Source of the DNA: Anaerolineales bacterium
GTDB lineage: Bacteria; Chloroflexota; Anaerolineae; Aggregatilineales; UBA2796
Length of the DNA: 64,000 nucleotides
Reading direction: 5' to 3'
Assembly: GCA_015075625.1 (NCBI GenBank)
Contig: JABTTZ010000002.1
Span: 186,001 to 250,000, forward strand
In this document: piece after piece, positions 7,755 through 16,791 of the stretch
How the letters are laid out: each line of letters begins with the position of its first letter
Position numbering within the stretch: the first letter of the stretch is position 1
Translations under genes and position numbers: made by a program
The notes under the pieces: model-generated
Database searches by the model: none
What the model was told of the DNA's origin: nothing
Seen by the model: the letters and a program-made list of their open reading frames with translations, nothing else

Positions 7755-9721
7755 TCGCCAACCTCCTATGGCGGGAATGGCTGCGGCGGCGCGGCTATCG
7801 CTTGTTCCCTCTGGTGGTTCTGCTCGTCGCCGCTGTCGTGCGGTTTTACCATCTTGACGCGCAGTCGTTATGGAATGATGAGGGAAACACGCTTCGCCTG
7901 ATTCAGCGCTCGCTCCCCAATCTGATCGCGGCGGCAAACCGCGACATTCACCCGCCGGGGTACTATCTTCTCTTGAAGGGGTGGAGCGCCTTCACTGGAG
8001 AGACGGAGTTTGCGCTGCGGGCGTTCTCGGTATTCGCTGGCATCCTAAGCGTCGCGGCGATGATCGCCCTTGGGCATCGTCTTCATGCGCCGGGGGTGGG
8101 CGTTCTCGCTGGTTTGATCGTCGCTCTGAACGGGTTTGGCGTCTATTACAGCCAAGAGACGCGAATGTATGCGCTCTTACAAGGAGTGGCAGCGCTTGCG
8201 CTCTGGCTGTTTGTTGTGTGGGTGGGGCGCGGCGGACGCTTTGATCGCTGGCTAGTTGGCTTTGCTATCCTCAATGCGGCGGGACTTTACACCCATTACA
8301 GCTACCCTTTCGTCATGCTGGCAGAAGGAATGTTGTTCGTCCTGTGGTGGGTGGGGTGGATCAGCGGCAGGGGAAACAGGAAGGACGCACGGTCTGTATC
8401 CGCGTTTACTCCACTGATGATGTTTATTGGGGCAAATGTGCTGACGCTTGCTCTTTTTGCCCCACAAGCACCCGCCGCCATTCAACAAATCACGGGTTGG
8501 AATCAGGTAGGGCGGAGCGTCGATACCGGCGGAGGGCTTGGCATGGCGCTCCAATGGCTGACGCTTGGCAGCACCTACCCACCCCGTGAGACGCCCTCGG
8601 TGTATGGGTGGGTCGTCGTCTTTGCCCTTGCCGGAGCGCTGCCCGACTGGCTGCGTCGCCCGCATTTGCCCCACTGGTGGCGACGTCTGTTTCCGATAAT
8701 GACCCTTATCGTGATCCTGAGTGTTTTTTTTGCGTTAGGGCTTTTTCGAGAGGCAAATCTGAAGTTTCTGCTGCCAGCACAGCTTGCCTTCGCGCTGCTC
8801 ATCGGGCGGGGAATTTGGCTCTTGTGGGAGATCGGTTCGCCCTCACCAGCGCTCCCTTTAGAGATGATCCCACGCCTGATGGCGGGGTTCGGGCTGTTGG
8901 CTCTTGCCAATGCCTATGGCGTGGGCTTGACGAACCTGTATACGAATCCCGCCTATGCCCGTGATGATTATCGCCGTATGGCAGCGCTAATCGCGGCGGA
9001 AGGTCGCCCCGGCGATGCGGTGATTCTCGATGCGCCGAATCAAACGGAAGTGTTCACCTACTACTATCGGGGCGACCTCCCGCTCTACCCTCTCCCTGTG
9101 GGGTTAGGGGGGGACGACGCGGCGACAGAACGTGAGGTTCGGGCGGTGATTGCCGCCCATCAGCGCTTGTTTGTCCTCTATTGGGGCGAGGGGGAGCGTG
9201 ATCCGAACCGCGTGGTTGAAAAAATGCTTGGGTCGCTAACCTTTGAGATCGATTCGGCATGGTACGGGGATGTCCGCTTTGTGCGCTATGCCGCGCTGCC
9301 GACGATCCTTGAACAAGCGCCTGTCGATGCTCGCTTTGGCGAGTCGATCCGGCTGCTTCGGGCGGGGGTGAGTGAACGCACCGTGCGGGGAGGAAGTGTC
9401 CTCGGCGTGGGGTTAACCTGGACTACCGATAGTCCTCTCACGAAACGCTATCGGGTGACGGTACAACTCTTGCGCCCCGACGGCACCATTTTGGCGCAGC
9501 GGGACGGCGAACCGGGCAACAACATGGCGCTGACGACGCTTTGGCAAGCGGGTGTGGAGGTTGCCGACTCACACGGGCTGATTATCCCGCCGGGGACCCC
9601 ACCCAACGAGTATAGGCTGATCGTCGCCGTCTATGATTTAGAGCCACCCTATGCCCGTCTACCTGCTGTCGGAGGGGGAGATATGGTCACTCTTGGGATA
9701 ATAGAGGTGCAGGGGGAGTAA
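7751..9721 (+). CDS. GT39/ArnT-like membrane glycosyltransferase
   Basis: Polytopic membrane protein of 656 residues. The first membrane helix (LFPLVVLLVAAVVRF) is followed by FYHLDAQSLWNDEGNT, which carries the acidic pair typical of GT-C glycosyltransferases that use polyprenyl-phosphate sugars. DIHPPGYYLLLKGW and the YYSQETRMYALL segment are also characteristic of this family. About ten hydrophobic segments extend to residue ~400, and the last ~200 residues look soluble and exported. The acceptor is unknown; an envelope glycan or glycoprotein is likely. The four-base overlap with livF is probably only organisational. It converges on panC. Confidence 0.85.
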   Translation: MIANLLWREWLRRRGYRLFPLVVLLVAAVVRFYHLDAQSLWNDEGNTLRLIQRSLPNLIAAANRDIHPPGYYLLLKGWSAFTGETEFALRAFSVFAGILSVAAMIALGHRLHAPGVGVLAGLIVALNGFGVYYSQETRMYALLQGVAALALWLFVVWVGRGGRFDRWLVGFAILNAAGLYTHYSYPFVMLAEGMLFVLWWVGWISGRGNRKDARSVSAFTPLMMFIGANVLTLALFAPQAPAAIQQITGWNQVGRSVDTGGGLGMALQWLTLGSTYPPRETPSVYGWVVVFALAGALPDWLRRPHLPHWWRRLFPIMTLIVILSVFFALGLFREANLKFLLPAQLAFALLIGRGIWLLWEIGSPSPALPLEMIPRLMAGFGLLALANAYGVGLTNLYTNPAYARDDYRRMAALIAAEGRPGDAVILDAPNQTEVFTYYYRGDLPLYPLPVGLGGDDAATEREVRAVIAAHQRLFVLYWGEGERDPNRVVEKMLGSLTFEIDSAWYGDVRFVRYAALPTILEQAPVDARFGESIRLLRAGVSERTVRGGSVLGVGLTWTTDSPLTKRYRVTVQLLRPDGTILAQRDGEPGNNMALTTLWQAGVEVADSHGLIIPPGTPPNEYRLIVAVYDLEPPYARLPAVGGGDMVTLGIIEVQGE

Positions 9722-9788
9722 CTCTATCAGGGCGATGGTTCGATTGTCGCCCCCTCAGCCATATCCAGGGAATGGCGATCACGCAGGG

Positions 9789-10637
9789 TCACCCCCCGGC
9801 TGTCTCCAACGTCAGATTATCAATCAGTCGCGTCCGTCCGATGCGCACCGCCAGGGAGAGTAAGATTGGGCGCTCCGTCGGCGTACTGAGTTCGCTCAGC
9901 GTTTCGGCGTCAGCGGCGCTTAGGTACACCACCTCCGCCCTCGGCTCGGTAGCTAAGACCGCACCCATCACAGTGCGGAGGGCATCCGGGTGGCGCTCCC
10001 CTTCCTCGTAACGGCGACGGGCGGCGCTCAACGCCTGATAAAGCACAGGCGCGGCGGCGCGTTCGGTGGGTGCTAGGTAAACATTCCGCGAACTTTTTGC
10101 CAAGCCATCCGGCTCACGCACCGTTGGCACGATGATAATCGTGACGGGCATGGCGAGATCGCTCACCATCCGCCGGATCACGGCGACCTGCTGGGCGTCT
10201 TTTTGCCCAAAATAGGCGCGGCTTGGCCGGACAAGGTTAAACAGTTTCGCCACAACGGTTGCCACCCCCCGGAAATGCCCCGGACGGCTTGCCCCTTCCA
10301 ACCCCTGCGAAACGCCCATCACCTCCACATAGGTTTGAAAGCCTGTGGGGTACATCACCTCTACCGAGGGGGCAAAGACGAAGCCAACCCCCGCCTTCTC
10401 TAAGAGGGCGAGATCGTTTTCCAGATTGCGCGGATAGGCGGCGAAATCTTCGTTTTTGCCAAATTGGGTGGGGTTCACGAAGATCGACACCCCCGCCTGA
10501 TCATTTTCCCCCACCGCCCGCCGCACAAGGTCTAGATGCCCCTCGTGCAGAAAGCCCATTGTTGGTACAAAGCCAAGCGTCCCCATAAGGGCGGTGCGCA
10601 TGGCGTGCAGTTCCTCAATGGTTGTGATTACCCGCAT
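9789..10637 (-). CDS. panC: Pantothenate synthetase (pantoate-beta-alanine ligase)
   Basis: Condenses pantoate and beta-alanine with ATP to pantothenate, the precursor of CoA and phosphopantetheine. The 282-residue length is normal. The nucleotide-binding HIGH-type motif is in VPTMGFLHEGHLDLVRRA at residues ~23-40. VSIFVNPTQFGKNEDFAAYPR, the GHFRGVATVVAKLFNLV segment and YFGQKDAQQ are the standard PanC signatures. It starts twelve bases after the pfaD stop in what looks like a hydrolase-pfaD-panC operon. The placement is suggestive because PfaD enzymes act on acyl chains carried by phosphopantetheine. Confidence 0.96.
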   Translation of the reverse strand: MRVITTIEELHAMRTALMGTLGFVPTMGFLHEGHLDLVRRAVGENDQAGVSIFVNPTQFGKNEDFAAYPRNLENDLALLEKAGVGFVFAPSVEVMYPTGFQTYVEVMGVSQGLEGASRPGHFRGVATVVAKLFNLVRPSRAYFGQKDAQQVAVIRRMVSDLAMPVTIIIVPTVREPDGLAKSSRNVYLAPTERAAAPVLYQALSAARRRYEEGERHPDALRTVMGAVLATEPRAEVVYLSAADAETLSELSTPTERPILLSLAVRIGRTRLIDNLTLETAGG

Positions 10638-10649
10638 GGCTCACCCCAC

Positions 10650-12197
10650 TTACCCCAACGGCATGGGGACATAACGCCCATAGGCGGCGGGCAGCGCCAC
10701 ACCCTGCATCCGCAGGGTGGCGATGCGCTGGAAATAGGCGGCGCCGGTCATCAGATGGTAGGCAACGTCAACCGCATGGCGGTTTTCGGGTGATTCAAGG
10801 TAGGAGCCGCGCACCCAATCATTGAAAGCACCCATCGCCGCCCCACACCAAATCTGATAATCCATCTCCCGCCCGCTTTCCCCGCTGCTTGCCCATCGTG
10901 ACGACAGCCCTAAATACCAACGAAACACGAGCGCCATCTTGCGCTTGGGATTGCCCTCGGCACGGGCGATCTGGTCGGGATCGCGTTCGGTGAAGTAGGC
11001 GACTGTCCCCCCCCAAATATCTTCAAATGTCCGTTTAAAAACCTGTTTTTCCAGTTTATCCCGTTCCGCCGCAGGAACGGCTTCCCACGAGTCATACTCG
11101 CGGTAGAGATCATAGAGCTTTTGCGCCCGCATTGGGAAGAGCGTTCCGCGCTTCAAAAGCTGCACCTTCACGCCCATCTCGAACATATCGGCAGCCGGTG
11201 CCATGATCACATCCGCCATATCCGCTTGAGCAAGAACTTTCTTCGCCTGTGCCGATGTCCCCGCTTCCACCGTCGCTTGGTTCACCGAGCCAGTGACGAC
11301 GTAATCGGCGCCCATCGCGAACGCTGCTAAGACTGCCCCCGGCGTCCCAATACCCCCCGCCGCCCCCACCCGAATCGGCGTGGGGAACGCCCATTTTGCC
11401 TGCAACTCATCACGCAAGGCGAGAATCGAGGGAAAAAGCGTGACGAGTGGGCGGTTATCTGTATGCCCGCCGGAATCCGCTTCCGCTGTGACATCATCGG
11501 CAACGCCGACCCGTGCCGCCAACGCCGCCTGCTCCGCGCTGATCAGCCCCGCCGTCACCATCTCCCCCAGCAAGCGTTCCGAAGGGGGCTGCATAAACTT
11601 TGCCGCCACTTCCCGCCGCGAGAGCTTGGCAATCACCCGATGCCCAATGTGGACGCCGCCCTGCCCATCGGGGCGCAGCCCCGCCGCCCGATAACGAACA
11701 ATATGGGGGGTTAGGTCAAGAAATGCCGATGCCTCCACTGTTGTGACCCCATGCTTCAGGTAGAGATCGACGGCACGGCGCTCCAGTGCTTCCTCGTTCG
11801 GGCTGTGGATCAGGTTGAAGGCATACAACCCGGTGGGCAGCGCCGCTTGGATAGTTTGAATCGCCGCCTCAATCCGCGCTGGCAGAAGTCCGGCAGCGCC
11901 AAAGCTGCTGAGGATGCCCGCCTTGCCTAAGGCAATCACCAGTGTTTCGGAGGCAATGCCCCCCGCCATGGCGCCAGCGGCATAGGCGTAACGGGTTTTG
12001 TAGGCAGCGCGAAAATCAGCGCTGCCGAGGTTTTCCGGCGGGATGGCTGGCGCAGAGGCGATCAGCCCCGCAGTTGGCGTTTCGTGCATCACGCCCATCT
12101 TCGTCCCTTCCGACGTGCCAACGCGCACCACATGGCAGGGGCGGTCAAGCGTCAAAAGCGCAGCGCGAATCGCGGAGTCGTCAACAAAAAGGGTCAT
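10650..12197 (-). CDS. pfaD: PfaD-family FMN-dependent enoyl reductase (nitronate monooxygenase-like fold)
   Basis: Flavoprotein of 515 residues related to the PfaD trans-acting enoyl reductases of polyunsaturated fatty-acid and trans-AT polyketide synthases. Family marks: GAMAGGIASETLVIALGKAG, the GAAGLLP loop, FNLIHSPNEEALE, VEASAFLDLTPHIVRYR, and the C-terminal PfaD region TFEDIWGG followed by FRWYLGLSSRWA. RVGAAGGIGTP and GADYVVTGSVNQ form the FMN phosphate-binding part of a TIM barrel. No PfaA/B/C or PKS gene is present, so it either serves a distant synthase or has a stand-alone role. It overlaps the hydrolase stop by four bases (ATGA) and is followed by panC. Confidence 0.9.
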   Translation of the reverse strand: MTLFVDDSAIRAALLTLDRPCHVVRVGTSEGTKMGVMHETPTAGLIASAPAIPPENLGSADFRAAYKTRYAYAAGAMAGGIASETLVIALGKAGILSSFGAAGLLPARIEAAIQTIQAALPTGLYAFNLIHSPNEEALERRAVDLYLKHGVTTVEASAFLDLTPHIVRYRAAGLRPDGQGGVHIGHRVIAKLSRREVAAKFMQPPSERLLGEMVTAGLISAEQAALAARVGVADDVTAEADSGGHTDNRPLVTLFPSILALRDELQAKWAFPTPIRVGAAGGIGTPGAVLAAFAMGADYVVTGSVNQATVEAGTSAQAKKVLAQADMADVIMAPAADMFEMGVKVQLLKRGTLFPMRAQKLYDLYREYDSWEAVPAAERDKLEKQVFKRTFEDIWGGTVAYFTERDPDQIARAEGNPKRKMALVFRWYLGLSSRWASSGESGREMDYQIWCGAAMGAFNDWVRGSYLESPENRHAVDVAYHLMTGAAYFQRIATLRMQGVALPAAYGRYVPMPLG

Positions 12198-13015
12198 GGT
12201 TTTGTTCCCAGAAAAAAGGTCAACAAAGACGCCATCATCCGTTCGCCCTGATCGAGCGGGATGTAGTGATCACAGTTTGGAAGTTGCTTCAGGTGTGCTG
12301 CTGGCAGAAGGCACTTCAATCGGCGCTGTGTACGTCCGGGATCAAAGAAGAAATCGGTTGTCCCCACCAACGCCAAGACCTCCGCCGTGATCCGCCGCAT
12401 CTGCCCATCCCGCAAACGTTTGGGAAGAACCGTCAGATGTGAGCGATAGGCTTGGTAACAAGCGAGAAGATATTCTTGTGCCTCCGCGTCAAGGGCTGTA
12501 TACGCCATGCGCTGAATCATCCGCTTGTAAGCAGGAGAGCCTTCCAGCAAGACCGGCACATAATGCTTGATCATGTGCCAATACCGCGCCCGCACCACCC
12601 CCGCCGGAGCAAGCAGCGCTAATTTGGACACCCGTTCTGGATAATGACTGGCATAGCTGAGCGCAAACCAGCCACCAAGCGAAATCGCGCCGAGGTAGAT
12701 TGGACTATCGCTTAGGGCGGAGATCACCTCGCAAAGCCAATCAGCGATGGCTGAGCCGCGTCGATCTGGACGCACAGCATGACTTTTCCCCGGCTGACCG
12801 GGGATATCGATAGCATGAACGCGAAAGTGGGCGCTCAGTTCGGGCATGTGCCGCGCCCACATCAGGGCGTTAACGCCCATGCCATGAATGAGGACAAGCG
12901 GCGGCGCATCAGCGTTGCCGCTGCTTAGGATATGTGTCCGCCCAAAACGCGACTCCACATAGTGGGAGTCTACAGGGACGGGGTAACGGGCAAGGTAGGT
13001 GTCATAGGCGCTCAT
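12194..13015 (-). CDS. Alpha/beta-hydrolase
   Basis: Serine hydrolase of 273 residues with a complete triad: nucleophile in GAISLGG, acid in LALVGTTDFFFDP, and histidine in PNCDHYIPLDQ. The oxyanion region is LVLIHGMGVNALMWARH. It is first in an operon with pfaD (four-base overlap) and panC, so a thioesterase or acyl-ester hydrolase role connected to acyl-chain chemistry is a reasonable inference, though sequence alone does not show the substrate. ATG 13015 is preferred; a GTG at 13036 would add seven residues but lies at the edge of a perfect hairpin. Expression is expected from the promoter at 13121-13148. Confidence 0.85.
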   Translation of the reverse strand: MSAYDTYLARYPVPVDSHYVESRFGRTHILSSGNADAPPLVLIHGMGVNALMWARHMPELSAHFRVHAIDIPGQPGKSHAVRPDRRGSAIADWLCEVISALSDSPIYLGAISLGGWFALSYASHYPERVSKLALLAPAGVVRARYWHMIKHYVPVLLEGSPAYKRMIQRMAYTALDAEAQEYLLACYQAYRSHLTVLPKRLRDGQMRRITAEVLALVGTTDFFFDPGRTQRRLKCLLPAAHLKQLPNCDHYIPLDQGERMMASLLTFFLGTKP

Positions 13016-13035
13016 GATTGATTGCAGTACCCTCA

Positions 13036-13070
13036 CTGGTTGGTCTGCAACCAGCCTTCTTACAAGAAGG
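13036..13070 (-). promoter_or_regulatory. Two adjacent perfect stem-loops in the leader of the hydrolase-pfaD-panC operon
   Basis: CTGGTTG/CAACCAG with loop GTCTG (13036-13054) and CCTTCTT/AAGAAGG with a two-base loop (13055-13070) abut each other between the promoter and the start codon. There is no T-tract, so they are not simple terminators; RNA stability or control of translation is possible. Confidence 0.5.
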
Positions 13071-13112
13071 GCGGGCGTCGTTCGTTTACTCCATGATCAC
13101 CACTGCCTAGCC

Positions 13113-13184
13113 CATCAGCAAGTATATCGTGATACGTGGGGCTGTCAACCATTAAGGGGTCAATCTGTCTGAAAAATGCTGTAG
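13113..13184 (-). promoter_or_regulatory. Duplicated 72-bp promoter element, copy 1 (hydrolase-pfaD-panC operon)
   Basis: On the minus strand TTGACA (13148-13143) and TATACT (13126-13121) are separated by 16 bases, a near-consensus housekeeping promoter. The whole 72-bp block, including ~36 bases upstream of the -35, matches 20582-20653 at about 63 of 72 positions. Transcription should start near 13114. Confidence 0.8.
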
Positions 13185-13206
13185 GACACACTCCCCAGTT
13201 AAGTGA

Positions 13207-13237
13207 GGGACATTATAACGCAACGCGCTTCCTGCTC
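13207..13237. repeat. 31-bp direct repeat, copy 1 (flanks the RM gene)
   Basis: Differs from 16619-16649 at only two positions. It contains ATTATA, i.e. TATAAT on the minus strand. It lies immediately after the end of recognisable pfkA homology. Confidence 0.8.
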
Positions 13238-13380
13238 GACCAAACCACGATAGCCTTCCTGAACGCCGAACACCTCTCGCCCTTGCGCCAGAGAGACTCG
13301 CCTTAGGGCGCGGATTGCCGCGTTCATGCCGGGGGCGTCCCCCCACTGGTCAGGATCGCCACACGTTGTATCGTCGCCAT
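13238..13380 (-). pseudogene. pfkA: 5' remnant of 6-phosphofructokinase
   Basis: Reading the minus strand from ATG 13380 gives [14 protein letters not shown], the N-terminal ATP-binding strand and loop of PfkA. After one missing base in a G6 tract (a G7 would restore the frame) it continues [35 protein letters not shown]. This is the canonical PfkA start ([15 protein letters not shown], then the GY.GL element). Homology stops after about 50 residues where the 31-bp repeat begins, and the frame ends soon after. The remaining ~270 residues are absent from the window. It is a truncated, frameshifted relic beside the restriction-modification gene. Confidence 0.82.
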
Positions 13381-13513
13381 GCGGGGTTTTCTTTTGCCCT
13401 CTCGGTAAAGCTAAGGGTATAAGATTGTACCAGTGGGGCGCGAGAAACACCCCCTTGATCCTTAATCGTTGATCAGGAAGGTTGTTGTATGAACCTGTAT
13501 TCCCCTTCCCGTT

Positions 13514-16500
13514 TTATAAAAGTGGCAACCCCGCCACAATCTTCACCGTTGCCAACGAGACAGCGACCACCCGCCCCACGAGATTCACGATGTATTCGGG
13601 ATCGTCGGGGCGGTTGGGGTCGCTGGTGATGTTCCCCGCCTTATCCCGCCCCACCTGATATTGATCGATCACCCACTCCAACGCCGAACGTGACCCCAAT
13701 GTGTACTCGAACGCCGCCGGGGGAATCAGCGTCAGCATGAGGTGGTCGTTCACGGTGAGCGCCGTTTTATCCTTGTTCAGCCGCATTTTTTCGATGCGGT
13801 AGAGTTTCTCTGGATTGGCGGGGGCGTTGTTCTTCACGACGCGGTAGAGGGCGTGGGGGGTGATCGATTCATAGCCGAGGTGAAGATCGGCGAGGGCGCG
13901 TCCGGCATCGGCAAAGGGGCGAAACGCCGGGGCAAACGGAATCCTCGGCAATTCCCGTTTCAAATTCCCGGCGAATTTCTCACGATAGCCGGGGTGATGC
14001 AATAGCGCATAGACATAATAGAAGACATCCCATTTCGTGATCGTCGAATCGCCGTAATGGTCACGGAAACGCCCCAACGCCCCATCGGTGATGTTTTCGC
14101 GGCGGTTTGTGCCGTCCTCGTCGTAGGTGTAAAAGGGGAAGCATTGCACTTTTTCAAAAGCGAAATCCAAGCCAACAATAGCGTTGGTCATGAACACGCC
14201 AAACGTTTTTCGATTGCCCAAACCGGGGCTGAGAATCACCCGATTTTCCTGTTCAGTGGCGGGGGTGGGAAAGAAAGAGGGCTGGCGATGAACACTGTTG
14301 ATAAACAGTCGATCAAAATAGAGATGCCGTTTGGTAAACGGGCGGTATAAGGCAGTACGCAAAGCGCTTGTGTCAAAGTGACCATCTTTTTTATCTTTCA
14401 AGTGCCTTTTAAGGGTACTATCCCACTTAATCCGCCCGTAGTTCACAAAGCTATCAATATCTTTAAGTTTGCCTGCACGCTTATAGCGATCCACCTCGGC
14501 GTTGTAATCTTCAACGAACGTCCCCATCCGAACCATCAATTGATCACGATTGAAATCATAGACAACATCGTCACGATTTGATTTCACCCCGCCAGAATAG
14601 GTCTGGAAGATCGTTGCCTCTGCCCCTGCCTTGCCCGCCTTCGATTCCTTGCCGCCGATGGGAAAGAAGGACGCGAATTCGTCGGCATTCGTGGGAATAC
14701 GCCATGTGTGTTTGGCATTGGGGGTGAGCGCTTGCCACGTCACACGCCCTATTGTGCCAGTGTTCGTCAGTAAGGCGTATTTTTCCTCTTTTCGCCAATC
14801 TTCGGGAACGCGGTGGTAAAACAGACGCGGCGCGGTATCGCTCCCTTTCCGTATCGCTACTGTAATGCCCGCCCCCACCTGAATCCCAAAAACATTGTGC
14901 GTTGTGCCGCTCAGTTTGGGGTTTTGCCGAACATTCCCATGCAAATCAAGGTGATAGACTTGGGTAAAATCACTCAGGAGGTGTTTGCGCATCCCATCAA
15001 AGGCGATCTGATCGACAAAACTATTGTTCGTCACATAACAGACGATTCCATTCCGTTTCCCCAAGCGATCCGCCGCCCACCGGAAAAACTTCACGTAGGC
15101 ATCCCCTAGCGCGTTCTTGTTCGTCGCCTTGCTGTCCTTTGCATAGGTTTCTTTGATCCGCCTGTCCACAAGGGGGTATTTCCGGTTTTTGTTGTTATCA
15201 TTTTCGCTCGCTTGCCCCACATTGTAGGGCGGGTTGCCGATGATCACGGTGATCGCCGCCTTTTTCTGCCGTTCCACCCGCGCCGTGTTCGGCTCGCTGA
15301 ACATCGACATTTGCTGTGCTTGGGCAATGTCGAGGGTGTCCACAAAGCACAGCCCCGCAAACGGCTCGTAATGCCCCACCCGCTCATAGTAGGCGTGTTC
15401 GATGTTCAGCGCCGCCACGTAATAGGGGAGCAGCATGATCTCGTTGGCAAAAAGGCGATCTTGGTAGAGTCCGGGGAGGTCTTGGGCGTTGGCGCGGCGG
15501 ATCAAATTCACGATGAAGTTCCCCGTCCCCGTGCAGGGGTCAAGAATCACCACATCGGGATCGCCGAGGGTCTTCCCGAATTCCGTCCCCAAGACCTCGA
15601 TCACGCTGGCGCACATGAAATCGACAATCGGCTGCGGGGTGTAAACAATGCCATGTGTATCGGCGATCTTCGTGCTGTAGCCCTGAAAAAACTGCTCATA
15701 GACGGTGTTCAGGAGGTCTTGTTTCTCCTGAAAATCGGTGATCGTCCGCGCCGCCGCCTCCACACTGGCAAAATAACGGCTTAACCCGCTCAGGAATCCA
15801 TCCCGGCTGAAACTTTGGCTGGTGAGGGCAGTGATCACCTCCTCAATTTTCCCGGCGATCACGTTGCGCAGGACGAATTCAGGGGTGTTGAAAATGACCC
15901 GAATCAGCCGCTCCGTGAGCAAGTGTTGGATCAGCATTTCGTCTACCGCCGCCCACGTGATGTCTTTGTTCAGCGAGGTTTGGCAGAGCGTGAAGAACGC
16001 CTCGAATTCCGTCTGAAACGCCTTGTTCGTGCGGTGGGCGTCAGTGATCGTCTTCATCAGATCGGTGGCGAGGTCGGGGACGGCTTCCTTGAAGCCCGCC
16101 ACCGCGTCCTTAAAATTCTCAATGTCCGGCTCGGTGTAGCTGAAAAACCGGCTGAGGACGGCGGCGAGGTCTTTCGCTTGGCGCATGTTCGCCCGCATGA
16201 TCTCCACCCCGCCCTGAATGAGGACGATTTGGAGGCTGTCTTCGTAGAGGATGTTGGAACGGGAGTAGCCCTTCGCCGTCTTTTTGAGGATTTCGGCGTC
16301 CAATTTGTCATTGGGGTCTTTCGATTCCCAATAGCCGCGCCGGAGCGTGTTGGCGTCTTTGAACATGCCGTCGTAGCGGATGCCATTTCCATCGCTGCCG
16401 CCGTTTTCTTCGGTGATCAGCGTCCAGCCAACGCTTTTGCCGAAATCTGTCAGGAGCGCTGTGAAGGGCGTGCGTAGGGCGGTTTCGTGGCGCACGTTCT

Positions 16501-16582
16501 GGGCATGGAGTCTGTCCATCTCCCTGTAGTAGCGGTCAAAGGCGGTGTTCGTCGGTTTGATCGTGACTTTCTCGGCGGGCAT
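13514..16582 (-). CDS. Single-chain restriction-modification enzyme (Type IIG / ISP-like, N6-adenine methyltransferase)
   Basis: Protein of 1022 residues combining nuclease, methylase and target recognition. The N-terminal ~150 residues show a PD-(D/E)xK-like arrangement: RYDGMF, then YWESKDPNDKL near residue 86. The gamma-class adenine methyltransferase has motif X/I regions (YTPQPIVDFM, ILDPCTGTGNFIVNLI near 345) and catalytic NPPYNV near 450. The C-terminal half resembles the specificity domain of Type ISP enzymes. No SF2 helicase segment lies between nuclease and methylase, so it should not translocate like a true ISP enzyme. GAGGAG eight bases before ATG 16582 fixes the start. No partner gene is needed. 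It is flanked by 31-bp direct repeats and a broken pfkA, suggesting horizontal acquisition. Confidence 0.85.
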   Translation of the reverse strand: MPAEKVTIKPTNTAFDRYYREMDRLHAQNVRHETALRTPFTALLTDFGKSVGWTLITEENGGSDGNGIRYDGMFKDANTLRRGYWESKDPNDKLDAEILKKTAKGYSRSNILYEDSLQIVLIQGGVEIMRANMRQAKDLAAVLSRFFSYTEPDIENFKDAVAGFKEAVPDLATDLMKTITDAHRTNKAFQTEFEAFFTLCQTSLNKDITWAAVDEMLIQHLLTERLIRVIFNTPEFVLRNVIAGKIEEVITALTSQSFSRDGFLSGLSRYFASVEAAARTITDFQEKQDLLNTVYEQFFQGYSTKIADTHGIVYTPQPIVDFMCASVIEVLGTEFGKTLGDPDVVILDPCTGTGNFIVNLIRRANAQDLPGLYQDRLFANEIMLLPYYVAALNIEHAYYERVGHYEPFAGLCFVDTLDIAQAQQMSMFSEPNTARVERQKKAAITVIIGNPPYNVGQASENDNNKNRKYPLVDRRIKETYAKDSKATNKNALGDAYVKFFRWAADRLGKRNGIVCYVTNNSFVDQIAFDGMRKHLLSDFTQVYHLDLHGNVRQNPKLSGTTHNVFGIQVGAGITVAIRKGSDTAPRLFYHRVPEDWRKEEKYALLTNTGTIGRVTWQALTPNAKHTWRIPTNADEFASFFPIGGKESKAGKAGAEATIFQTYSGGVKSNRDDVVYDFNRDQLMVRMGTFVEDYNAEVDRYKRAGKLKDIDSFVNYGRIKWDSTLKRHLKDKKDGHFDTSALRTALYRPFTKRHLYFDRLFINSVHRQPSFFPTPATEQENRVILSPGLGNRKTFGVFMTNAIVGLDFAFEKVQCFPFYTYDEDGTNRRENITDGALGRFRDHYGDSTITKWDVFYYVYALLHHPGYREKFAGNLKRELPRIPFAPAFRPFADAGRALADLHLGYESITPHALYRVVKNNAPANPEKLYRIEKMRLNKDKTALTVNDHLMLTLIPPAAFEYTLGSRSALEWVIDQYQVGRDKAGNITSDPNRPDDPEYIVNLVGRVVAVSLATVKIVAGLPLL

Positions 16583-16618
16583 GGGCGTGACTCCTCTACA
16601 CTGGGATGGAGTGTATGG

Positions 16619-16649
16619 GGGACATTATAACGCAAAGCGCTCCCTGCTC
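16619..16649. repeat. 31-bp direct repeat, copy 2, with TATAAT toward the RM gene
   Basis: Near-identical to 13207-13237. On the minus strand it carries TATAAT (16629-16624) about 40 bases upstream of the RM start codon, so it may include that gene's -10 element. No clear -35 is visible. Confidence 0.75.
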
Positions 16650-16791
16650 AGCATCCCTGCTTAGCCACTGCGCCATTTGGATGAGTCCTTAGTGAACGTC
16701 CTCCCTTCGTAGGACATTCGTAGTTGCAACGCGCCGCGCCTTGCCCTACACTTGCCAAGATGAATGGCTGATCGGCTATCTACAGGAACTC

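Noticed and set aside
15212..16477. Two plus-strand open frames (190 and 220 aa) inside the RM gene
   Set aside because: Antisense shadows of a clearly coding minus-strand gene with intact methylase motifs.
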